From: Paramarasmius palmivorus
Taxonomy: Eukaryota > Basidiomycota > Agaricomycetes > Agaricales > Marasmiaceae
Direction of reading: 5' to 3'
DNA: 64,000 nt
Assembly: GCA_037176845.1 (NCBI GenBank)
Contig: JAYKXP010000053.1
Coordinates: 310,001 to 374,000, forward strand
Every line of letters starts with the position of its first letter. Within the stretch, counting starts at the first letter, position 1. Both the position numbers and the translations under genes were made by a program. This document shows positions 12,174 to 26,171 of this stretch, one piece after another. The notes under the pieces are model-generated. The model ran no database searches and was not told where the DNA came from. It saw nothing but the letters and a program-made list of their open reading frames with translations.

Positions 12174-13386
12174 ATGGCAAATCAAAAGTTCAAAGCGCTG
12201 TATCGTACGCTTGAGAAAATCGACTCGGAAGACTGGGAATCCGAATTGCGAGAGGTGATGAAGCGACTCGAGGGGATGTTAGCTAGGAAACTTGAATTGG
12301 AATTGGATAAGGTACGCCGTCGCCACATGCTTTTTTTCTTGCTTTGCTCACCTCACCGACGTCTTAGGACAAAAAACTCTCGGACGAGTTGAGAATTGAA
12401 GAAGGGGTTCACTTGGATCTCACAGATAAACAGCTCGAGCTTGGACCAAACCTGAACACGGATCTAGCCGACGATCTCAGACTCATGTTTACGTCGAAAG
12501 AGATGCATAGGTTTTTGAGTTGGGTTTGTCGGAATGTCCCTTTTACGGTGCGCTTTATTTGGTGTACGTTTCTAAATTCTGACTCCATGCCATAGGAAGA
12601 TAAGGAGGCTTCCCGCCTCGTAACCAATTGTATATTATTCCGAGCGGTGTCTTTGTTAGAGACCGCCGACACTGGTAGACGTGTTATGCTCATGCCAACA
12701 CCGGGCGACGTTGGGTTATATACGGTGTTGACTGTGCGAGCGGAAAAGTATAGTGAGTCGTCCATGTCAGTCAACATGCATAGTGACCTCACCCCGACTC
12801 GTTGGCACAGACACAGTCAGGTATAAAGCCGTAACTGGCATCGACCTCAACTGTCTTTCTTCATGGAAAACACAGGGTGTACTAGCTTGTGCGTTGCATG
12901 TTGTACAAGCCAAAGAGGTCCACGAGAATCCGGCTACGTTTCGTGAACTTGAAGTGCCAAGGGCGGCTGGGGAGGTTTATTCCCTGCTAGTGAAATTTGG
13001 GTAAGCCTTCTACCCGACGAGCCAAGTAAACTGGTCTGAGGAAAGGTTTTGTAGAGAGAAAATCGGACGTGGAGTGCTCACAGACGGACATACATGGTTA
13101 TTTATTCTCGTTCGCGTGACTGAAGATGGACTGGGGGCACAGTACAATGTGGGGACGGCGTTTGTTAATACGCAGGTTGTACGGAATGTTGGGCGAAGGC
13201 TGGTGAAGAATGATGATGCGGAGGTTGTTGCGGCTGTTCTTGCGTCTTGGGTGAGTGGAGATGTTATTGTGGTCAAGGGAGTGGTTTGATAGCTAACCTA
13301 AACCTTGTGGATGTTGATAGATTGAAAGGTGCCATGAGGATATCGGTGCGGATGAGTGGTTCGCTTATAGTGTGGCGCAGTCTTGA
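12174..13386 (+). CDS. Unrecognised 308-aa protein, possible PD-(D/E)XK-like domain
   Basis: Six exons join exactly in frame: 12174-12311, 12368-12547, 12596-12752, 12811-13000, 13055-13250, 13321-13386. I do not recognise a named family. The C-terminal half contains the motifs VVQAKE and GVLTDGHTWLFILVR. A V-L-T-D-G-x-x-W-x-F string after an acidic/lysine motif resembles restriction-endonuclease-like domains seen in some fungal Crinkler-type and other PD-(D/E)XK proteins. That link is inference only. The clean six-exon structure suggests an expressed gene. A short duplicate of its last ~35 bp lies at 21078-21112, next to SMC3, which places this gene tail-to-tail with SMC3 before a duplication. 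Confidence 0.75.
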
Positions 13387-13539
13387 GTCTTGGTCTTGGT
13401 CTTGATGTATTGGCTATGGGTCGAGATGTTCACTAATCAAGAATCGAGGCACTCGGAACCGAACACCTAGATTATGAATCTTATCTTACACACAATATAC
13501 GAAAAAGCAAGCAGACCGAAAATGAAGTATATAGAGCAT

Positions 13540-14221
13540 TAATCGCGCCTTCCAAGTCAACAAACTCCGTCGCTTCCTCTCTTTTAATCTCCCTGATACT
13601 CGACACCCCAAAGAATTTATCTGCAGTGACCAACATTTCTGGTCGGAAAGTCGTTACGATGAATTGGGCGCCAGAGGATAGGGATGTAACGGCTGTAGTT
13701 GAGGTTTGCATCGATCTGGGAGTAGTTAGGATTTGGGTGTAGCGAATAGTGCTTAGGATGGAACAGACCTCGTCGAAGAGATAGAATGGAGCCGGATGGC
13801 AGATTCTGTTGCGAGTGCTACGAGGGACTTTTGGCCGCCTGAGAGTTGTTGAATTCGTAGACCTTCGTCTACCTTACTGTTGAATGAGACCTAGAGGAGG
13901 TTAGCATAAAAACATAAAGGAAAGGATAGAAAAGGACGCACTTTGATTGAAATTCCTGTACAGTTATCGACAGAGCTCACTTGTGTTTCTTCTTGTTCCT
14001 CGTCTTCGTCCTGATCAACTTTGCGCTGTATGATCAATCTACCTCTTCCTGTAGGAACGAGCTTTTCGAACACTTCTTCAAAGTTTTTGGCTACTTGCTG
14101 AAAGGTATGTTCGATGGCTTCGTCTTTGCGTTGATCAAGCACTGCCGAGTGATTCAGTACTAGTAACAAGCGAAAGAGGAAGAAAAGCACCTTCGAGCAA
14201 TTCTTCAATCGCTTTGGCACC
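13540..14221 (-). pseudogene. Truncated copy of the SMC3 3' end
   Basis: Closely matches the last exons of SMC3 (21324-22055). It retains [11 protein letters not shown], the segment with [16 protein letters not shown], an [21 protein letters not shown] stretch and the terminal SLSSGAQFIVTTFRPEM block. It lacks everything upstream of the C-terminal ATPase half. Relative to SMC3, a 13-bp deletion after GGAGCCGGAT (~13800) removes the exon end before the Walker B region and shifts the frame, and further deletions hit the last exon. It cannot make a functional SMC head. The flanking 3' sequence (13351-13540) is duplicated as well. Confidence 0.92.
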
Positions 14222-14500
14222 CTTGAGAAAGTCCGTCTTGGTAGTCCTGGTAGCCTTGTTTACCGTACGCACCCTGTTGATGCAATGACCCGCACCAGCG
14301 CCAGCATAATATCCACCTGCTGCACCTTGGGGTTGTTGCCCGAGTTTAGCATCTTTAGGTGTGGCGTTGGCGGGCCCGGAAGTAGGGGCGGCACTCGATT
14401 TAGGCGATTCGACGGGGAATAAATCCCCTGGAGCGTCGTATGTATTGATGTAGGTTTTGAAAGCGGAGGCGTTGGTGCTAGGTTCCTTCGCGTGCTCAAG
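14222..14500 (-). pseudogene. Fragment of the DEF1-like gene fused to the SMC3 copy
   Basis: Matches 7030-7310 of the DEF1-like gene in the same orientation. Shared blocks include CTGGTAGCCTTGTT-ACCGTACGCACCCTG, CAGCGCCAGCATAATA and GGAGGCGTTGGTGCTAGG (variants of 7043-7072, 7113-7130 and 7293-7312). The decoded segment is GQQPQGAAGGYYAGAGAG. The breakpoint with the SMC3 fragment lies at about 14220. No complete gene is present, so this is a captured exon piece. Confidence 0.88.
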
Positions 14501-16170
14501 GAATCCTGGGAGCTTTTAGAGATCGGCTTCCATGATACCATGCTTCCTTAGAGCACCTGGATCTGAAGCCACTGGAGCGCGGACGTAGATACTGCCATCA
14601 TTGGGTTTGAGATTACCGATCCCAAAGAACTCGGCTGTATTGGGATGGTTGTTGGCGTGTGGGTGAATCTTAATAAAGGACACGGAAACGATGTAAGGAA
14701 CCTTAATGAAGTCTGTGGTCTCCAAATCGAAGGCGATAATAGGGCTTTTCAATGACAGAGGAGAGAAATGCCTCGACGGTTTTCCTGCACTAGAAATGAT
14801 TTGAGAACCCATTAGCTCAGGGTTGATGAACCGTACGCACCTCGACCTGGTGTAATAGTCTCTTGAAGCAGTTTTGATCCTCTCTGAAGATCGCCCCAAA
14901 TACGACTCTATCATCCGTTCTGCCCAGGGTTTTTCGTTCGATACCTGCCTATCCTCCGAGTCTTCCTGATCTTCAAATCCGCTTCCGCTTCATCTATGTC
15001 GTGTCGTCTGTGACCGGTGCCGCTCAACTATCTCTTGCTCCATGTAGCGCTGCTGGCCTTCCTTGGATCACATTTCTGTTCGTTGGTGGCTAAATCTTCG
15101 ACAAGGCGACGACTACGAATTCATGGCGATGCACTTCGTCGCGCGCCTCTGCGTTCTCCGTCTTCGCTTCCTTCTGATCCGTGTCATCACTTTCCTCTAA
15201 GGGAGTACTGGATAACTTCTTCCTGACCAGTACGGCGCGAGTGCTACTCTGCAGTCCCTTGAACATGTTTTGAGGATTGGCCTGGACATGTGATCTTCGA
15301 GGGCTGCACTCGTCGCGGTTGTTCGCGTAGGTAACTATCGCTTGATGGATTGACGATCCTCTGTGGTGCTCGGCATCGGTTCATCGCTTTCCTCTCCATG
15401 TTCTTCCTCGTGGTCATCCATATCCTCCATCTCGGATCCAGTCTTGTCTGGTTCGTCTTCCACCTTGGATGAGTCGACCATCTCCTGCCGAATACGCTGC
15501 GAGACCTGCTTCAGGTACGAATAAACAGCATTCGCAGGGGTGCTGTCTTACCTCTGTCGCTGTACGTCCGCACGTCGATGGCCACTGTTCAATGGGCGCA
15601 CATCTTCATGATCATGAGCTTTACCAGCCGAAACTGAGGATTCATAACGGGATTTTGTGCTGGGAGATGTGTTCGAGTTGGAGTGTCTCTTGGAAATGGA
15701 AGCTGCGTGCTCCTGCTGATGCGACTGAATTCGTGAACGTTTTCATTTGGCCTCTGCGAATGGCTCATCATGGCGACGTTTCGTCCCGGGAGAGCCTGCG
15801 AGATGAGTTTAGAGGGAGGTGGTTTCAAGGGCGACGAGAGGGCGAAGGATTCCATGGTTTCGTTGCGCTAGCCGCCAATATGTTGAGCTTCAACTAGCGG
15901 AAAGTAGGGAGATGGTTACACACCTCTGTCCCGTATATTCTTCGTTTTACGAGATCTCTTTCGGTGAACAAATCTGACATAGTACATCGTCCTTTCGAGT
16001 CTCGACCGAGTCATTACCTTGTTGCGACTCGGCTTCTTCATCGAGCCGAGGTCGTTTATTTGACGTGTGCAAATGATGGTAGTAAGTCGGTATGTAAAAG
16101 CGCTAAGCGCCGAGTTACTGTACCGCTCGACAGCGCTCGACTCGGACGTTCGTCCCAGAGAGTAGGGCTG
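14501..16170 (-). other. Gene fragments of unknown origin
   Basis: The minus strand has protein-like segments that do not join into one gene. One is at 14914-14516 with a possible intron (~14835-14790), containing SPIIAFDLETTDF and IKIHPHANNHPNTAEFFG. Another (15800-15340) contains SKRHSNSNTSPSTKSRYESS and a strongly acidic tail MEDMDDHEEEHGEESDEP before a stop. I recognise no family. The piecemeal nature and position beside the SMC3/DEF1 chimera suggest decayed duplicated sequence. Confidence 0.35.
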
Positions 16171-16174
16171 AGTA

Positions 16175-16300
16175 GGGCTGTTCAATTCTCAAATTACCGT
16201 AATCGAAAATGACGGTCCGTTGCCATATGGCTGGGAAAAATGGCCCTGATGGGCGGACGGTCGGTTTTTGACTGACGGTAATTTTAAAATTGAACAGCCC
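16175..16300. mobile_element. 126-bp MITE with TA target duplication
   Basis: The ends are inverted repeats. The left end GGGCTGTTCAATTCTCAAAT continues TACCGT; the right end in reverse complement reads GGGCTGTTCAATTTTAAAAT and continues TACCGT. Inner arms GACGGTCCG and GACCGTCCG also pair. TA dinucleotides flank both sides (16173-16174 and 16301-16302). TA duplication plus short inverted repeats and no coding capacity fit a Tc1/mariner-type miniature element; superfamily is inference. Confidence 0.8.
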
Positions 16301-16407
16301 TAGTAAGGTGGCGCAAGAACATTATTAAATACACTGATGAATATGCTGATAGTAACTGGCAGTACTACTACTCCACCAATATTCCTACAATACTCCCCCA
16401 TGAAGGG

Positions 16408-17229
16408 CTAATAACCACTGCCATTCAAGTTCACCTTCGACTCGGAGTCTGGCTCTTCAGGCATTTCGTATTCGAGATTGGGCTGGCATGGCTTGACTTT
16501 ATTCATGTGTCGTTTAAGGTCAGACTTGGTTCCAAAGCCCTTGCCGCACCTTGAGCAAAGGTTGCCCTTGTGGCCACAATGTGCATTTAGGTGGTCTGTG
16601 GCGATTCGGGTATCAGGGGCAATGTGGGACCGCAAAATAGGCAGTAACTCAACTGGTCAGATTGTGTTTTTCAGTGAACCCATCCGACTCACAGCCCTCT
16701 ATGGGGCAAAAGTACGCCGCTGGCTTCTTTCTCAGCGATTTAGAGGCCTTAGCTGCTGCACGTCCTCCAACGTGTGATCGGAATACCAACTCGCTCGGTG
16801 AGTTGGCATCTCGATCAGGAAGGGTCCAATTGTTGGCGTTTTTGCCGTCATGCTGATAGTCCTTCGAGAAGGAAGGTTCCGCGGCTTGGGTATGATCAGG
16901 TAGAGATGGATACGGAGAGAGCTCCGATTTTTCAGGCGACTCTAGAGTGTCAATGTTCCTCTTGATAGCCCCTTCTTGCTCTGGACTGAAACCTGAGGTA
17001 GAAACCAGGGTATTAGGAGGTGTATATCCCAGTCGTATTATCTTACGAGTGGAAAATGGACAGTTCTGCATTCTGCATTCCTGTGGGTAGTTATTCCAGC
17101 AATGGAAACAACCTATTTGGAGAGGTAGATCAGTTAGTCAGGACCTGGAATATGTACTGGTCGCGCACCTTCTTTGCTGCGAATGTTGTATCGGTGTTGA
17201 TCAATGCCGAGAGGACAGTGCAATGACAT
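16408..17229 (-). CDS. C2H2 zinc-finger protein, paralogue 2 (complete)
   Basis: Four exons, 17229-17169, 17112-17047, 16992-16654 and 16595-16408, give 217 aa, all joining in frame. Features in order: start MSLHCPLGIDQH; a Cys-rich motif CFHCWNNYPQECRMQNC (~22-38); a variable middle; basic KSLRKKPAAY; then two C2H2 fingers at ~136-161 (FCPIEGCESDGF, then HNLTNHLNAH) and ~168-189 (LCSRCGKGFGTKSDLKRH). The first finger is completed only by removing intron 16596-16653, whose position is conserved in the paralogue at 1-757. Probably a nuclear DNA-binding protein; target unknown. The Cys-rich motif could be an additional metal-binding or protein-contact site, but that is inference. Length and intact exons argue for a functional gene. 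Confidence 0.85.
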
Positions 17230-19770
17230 GGCGTGTCTTTCGACTCTGATAGTTTCCTCTCGATAGGGAAAGGACGAGCGATACGAAAAAGTGCTTGCAT
17301 GTCTGAGTGGCTTATAAGACTACGTCAAAGAATGTCAGAAGATCTGAGAGATCTGCAAGAGGAAAAGGGAGACATGCCAGTGGCAGCCGTGCTATTGCAC
17401 TCTGCAAAATTAACGCTACCGCGATCGTCCTGTGCCAGGACCATCCCTCTCGCCGGGTTTTCTATTCTTGACGGTCAAAATGTTGTCTCGTGCCTCGACC
17501 CCGCCTGTTAATTCAAATGATGTCTTCCTCAGGATTTCCATCATTCGAATTTCGGAGTGTCTGATAGCGATTAAATCATGCTGTTGCGGGGTGGGGCATC
17601 AAGCCATCGATAGCATTATGCCCCCAAGAGGCGTCTTGAGCTTGCGTAATTCTATACGTGACGGTACAGGCCTTCCCAAGGCGAGAGAAGTGATCACCGA
17701 CGATGGTTGCCAATCCCCTTGTGCGCTGAGATCACGAGTTAGTTCCAGAAATTTCTACTCGTTGGGAGAAGAGAGGACATCGCTTCTGTTATCATTGTAT
17801 CGTGACAGCGATCGCCACTAAGCCTCAGGAAAGCATTGGCCGATTCTATCACGGTTTCCCGTACGGTGCTCGTACCGTATGACCAAGGACATTGAAACAA
17901 GTTGCCAGGCCGTCCGTCCGAGGTGACATCTGCGATTCCGCTATCCCTGAGTTTAGCTGACTACATTGGTGGCGCGTGTCGAGAAATATCACTCACCCAT
18001 TCGGAAAGAAGAGAAAATAAGGTTGACTGGTGAGGTGGTGTTCTGGATTAAAAAAACGCCCCGTGCTACTTCTCTGCTGCTATTTTGGACCATATTCTAT
18101 GGACCACGAATAGAAGCCGCACTAGTGAGCATCATCGAAGGGCCCATAACGATTTGGCTGTTGGGAGCTGCTCAAGGCATCAGATTAATCTTCGAAATTT
18201 CGATACTGAACATACCACAATGCATCTGTCCCACCCGCCGCATCGCATTGATGTGCATTGCGAAACTGTCAGTAAAATGCATGAAAGACATTGGCGCCGA
18301 CTGACTTTCAGGCACTTTGCAGCGCCTTGGCAGATTACCGGTTATAGGATAACGAGAACGTATGGACTAGTATTGGCCTTGCAATTATGGACATTTTGTT
18401 AGCCTCTCGCTAATCCGTTCCCGGGATGCAGTGTTGAAGTTCCACAGGTTTGGCTAGCGATAGTCCAGACCCTGCAAGCCTGCCTTGTGTGACGACCGAA
18501 GAACTTTACATGCAAAGAAGCACTGTATGTACAGCAGTCGATGAGATTTTCCCCATAATTAGATGGACATCACAGACCAGACCTGGGAGACTTACGAAAC
18601 ATTGGTCTTGGTAGCCTCCGCCTTTGAACAATAGTGTACAGCGCGGTGCTGGTAGTCTTCTTATTCCACGTTATGCTCATAGGGGTCTGACGGCCAGGCT
18701 TCCATCACGAAGAAGGAGCACAGCATCCCCACATTCTGGCAGAGCCGCCCACCGGCAGAACCCATCAGAGAGTGCAAACGAAAAGAAGATTGACACAGAG
18801 CACGTACGGAGGTGGACGCTTTGTGATTCGCGAATCTGTGTCCAATCATATGACAAAGGTGCAAGAGTGAAACCGACATCAGCGGGTCTGCTGTTGTCAG
18901 TGTAAAGTTGACAGAGCGAATGGGGTGGAGCCTGCAAAACCGCAGCAATGACTATTCTGCTGGCTCATCCAGAGGATCTACAATTGTAGACTCTCGCATC
19001 AGAGAGTTGGAAATTGGGGTTACTACGTCGAAAAATATAAGCTTTAGGCCTGACAAGTGACATCAATGTTTCTGTCACCTCACAGAGATTCAGACTTACG
19101 AGTGTAATCCAAAGTGAGGCAAAGATGGTGCATGCACGATGATGTGGTGAGAAAAAAAGAAGCTGCTATTAGTGTTTCAGCGCTTGTAATAATTGTCCCC
19201 ATTGCGCCTTTGTTTATCATGGTAAACAAAACCCGCCCCACCAGTCGGGATCCCGACACTTGTGCGCCTCCCGCTATGCTTCACATTTGGACCATTCAAG
19301 GCATATTAGTTCCAGTCTTGTACGAGTTGAAGGGATTCTGGCTTTTCCGGGGCTTGGTGGGCTGCAGAAAGGCGATGTCGATGGTCGTCGCAGGCGGTTG
19401 CCAGTTGGGAGGCATGGTGTTTCGGTGGGACCAATGACACCATCCTTTCCGGAATTGGTATTCTTGTTTGTCATCAACAAAGGCGCAAGGACGTAAAACT
19501 TGAAAACTATTCTAGAATCATTACAAGCGCTGTCATCGAAGGCAAATTGGTGATGTTCATCTCAATACATCGTATCGATCGTTTTCGTTACTTACACTAA
19601 GCCCTAGTACTAGTAGCCCGGAGTTCATGCTGTTTGATTCTGGTAACATGAAGAATTGCATGGTGTATTCCCCGAAGCCTGTCGACAGATGTTCAGGTAT
19701 CTATTATGTTCTGATTGGGTACTAGTCATTGAAAAGCAAATAAGATGACACACCACTACTATCTCGTCGG
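17230..19770. other. Non-coding or decayed stretch
   Basis: Plus-strand open frames at 17432-17821, 17966-18304 and 19114-19437 lack recognisable domains, have no supporting splice structure and conflict with other frames. I see no gene. A short palindrome, TTGTTTATCATGGTAAACAA, sits at about 19210. Confidence 0.45.
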
Positions 19771-21000
19771 TCTTTCGTTCGACGACCCTCTCACTAGTAT
19801 CACTTCTTCGAGTCGCCGTTGCTGCGTTCCGATGCCTTCATCCAGAAGACGTTGCGATAACAGGTGGTGGTTCAAGACCAAAGTCGTAAGCACTGACAGG
19901 CGCTAAGTTAAAGTTCAGCGCCATACATCTTCTATATATTATGGGGCAACTGGGAATTGCGCTTAGCTCGCTTCCTTCGGTTGTCACGCGAAAAATATCT
20001 AATCAAAATTTACTAAGCGAAAACTTGAACGGGGGTCCCGGAGGGGCCTCGCGCCGAAGGCGCGCAAGCGAAGCTTGTATCACCTTACGCAGCATGAACA
20101 AGGCGCCATAGTTAACATAGCATCTCAGCTGTTTTCCGACACCGACGTCACGGGTATGGCCGTTGAAACGAACCCATTATGACATGGGCTCCATGCCGAA
20201 CCTTTCGAACAAGCTCAACAGCCTGTCCACAAACCCACGCGCACATACTGCGGCGGTCATCCAAGCTCGGCATGTTGCTGCTATTCGGTTGGCAGGTAGG
20301 ATTTGGGGTGAATACCGGAGAGTTACGTCGCCTCCACGGATGAACTCGAGTAAAGCAAAGTTGATACAATTACCACCATTCTTCTCCAAATTTTTACCCA
20401 ATATTTCTCAATGATTTACCTGGCAATTTTTACAATATTCTATCACCTTTATGTTGTCACAAAGAGCTGGCGAGGTATTTATCTGTAGCTTACAGTTATT
20501 TACCTGAGCTATGTACTTAGCGGAGTCGGTCAATTTTATAGTTGTTTCTTGTTTCTCTTATCGCGGTCACACGCCAAAAAGGTCACTTTTTCAGGTCTTT
20601 TCAGGTTCTCCATGAATGCATTGACACACACTCCACTCTCACTCTCATCCTCAACCTTGTCAAGAAGGTAGGAATTGTAAATGTAAACGAGGCACACACG
20701 CGTCTCCCAACCCACACAAACCCAGTGACTCTTCAAGCTTCATCAACGACCTGAAAATCCTGTCAAATTGCAAAAAGAATAAACGACCCGCTACTCGGTC
20801 GCGGTGGATTTATTCGCACACAACCAAAATCAAGAAATCCAAGTTACACGCCAAAAACGTCACTTGTTCTCTTTGCTCCTTCTCCTCTTCATGCTCTCGC
20901 ACTCCCAGCCTCAACCCAAGAAGAAACGGCCCGGCGAAGTATTCGGGATCGCATTACCACCAAAATCCACTTCTGAGCTCGGGGGATAGATGGATGGATT
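19771..21000. repeat. Second, shorter copy of the repeat-arm sequence
   Basis: Sequence near 19795-19870 (TCGAGTCGCCGTTGCTGCG, ATGCCTTCATCCAGAA, GTTGCGATAACAGG) matches 3790-3850 (GAGTCGCGATTGCTACG, TTCATCGGAATCCAGA, GTCGCGATAATAGG). 20560-21000 carries degenerate units of the 3850-6440 array (CGCCAAAAAGGTCAC, CTCAACC-TGTCAAGAAGGTAG, AAACGACCCGCTACTCGGTCGC). A GC-rich palindrome CGCGCCGAAGGCGCG lies near 20072. No coding function seen. Confidence 0.75.
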
Positions 21001-21077
21001 TTTGAGATTCGTCAAGGTCCGAGATCTGCGGGTTGGAGCGGTGTGCCAGTGAAGTGTTTTAGCTCACTTTTGGATGG

Positions 21078-21323
21078 CGGATGAATGGTTCGCTTATAGT
21101 GTGGCGTAGTCTTTTGGCCTCGATGTGGCTACGAATCGATATGTTCATCAGTCGAAGTCTCTAGAACCATTCTAATGCGATGATTTGGGTCCCTCGCGTA
21201 CAGCTGTAAGTCTCGGAATCGAACACCTAGATTATGAATCTTACACACGTTATCTTACACACAACATACGAGAAAGCAAGCAGGAACCGAAAATGAAGTA
21301 TACACTGTACAGAACATTAATCA
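21078..21323. repeat. Duplicated tail of the 308-aa gene and SMC3 3' flank
   Basis: GCGGATGAATGGTTCGCTTA (21078) matches the last exon of the 308-aa gene at 13348. Further matches run through CGAACACCTAGATTATGAAT and AAGCAAGCAG--ACCGAAAATGAAGTATA to the SMC3 stop region. This is the right-hand copy of the segment whose left-hand copy is 13348-14221. Confidence 0.85.
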
Positions 21324-25744
<4,421 letters not shown>

Positions 25745-26126
25745 CTACTTTCTCCTTGCCTGTCTTCGTCCCTCGGCTACAGAGAAAATGAGTGTTTGAC
25801 AAAAGCCCGGATTTTGCGGACTCACCTGCTGTCCTGGCCTTTTTGGGAGCACCCTTTCCTCTAGCTTTCCTGTCCTCAACGTCTTGGAGTCTCTGCTCTT
25901 CGTCCTCGTCGACCAATTCCAGCTCAGGGTATGCCTTCATTATTTTGGCAAAGTCCAGGATAGGCGGATAGTATTTAACCATACTGGGACCCCGTAAGCG
26001 TTGTCTGAGGTATTTAGTTCCTGTGCGTATCCCGGTTGGATTGTAGATGGTCTGGAATATCGAGCATCGAAGTTTGGTGAGTTTGGTGAGACGTTTGGCG
26101 TTTGGGAGGACGAGGGAAGAGGACAT
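25745..26126 (-). CDS. RSM27: Mitochondrial small-subunit ribosomal protein mS33 (Rsm27/MRPS33)
   Basis: Exons 26126-25826 and 25776-25745 give 110 aa. The core IFQTIYNPTGIRTGTKYLRQ, continuing RLRGPSMVKYYPP, is the hallmark of mS33, a small component of the mitochondrial 37S subunit head. The tail is basic and ends EGRRQARRK. The last exon is only 32 bp; without removing the 49-bp intron (GTGAGT ... TGTAG) the frame would run on into unrelated sequence. Divergent from SUV3, also mitochondrial, with 45 bp between start codons, so the pair may share a promoter and be co-expressed (inference). Confidence 0.93.
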
Positions 26127-26171
26127 GTCGGAATGTGTGATTAGGCGCCCACTCCAAAATTTCTTCCTCTT

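Noticed and set aside
14516..14914. DLETT motif suggesting a DnaQ-like exonuclease
   Set aside because: Only one short motif matches; the other exonuclease motifs are absent and the segment is a fragment.
17432..18304. Plus-strand open frames in the gap right of the second zinc-finger gene
   Set aside because: No domain, no consistent start or splice signals and atypical composition; treated as chance frames.
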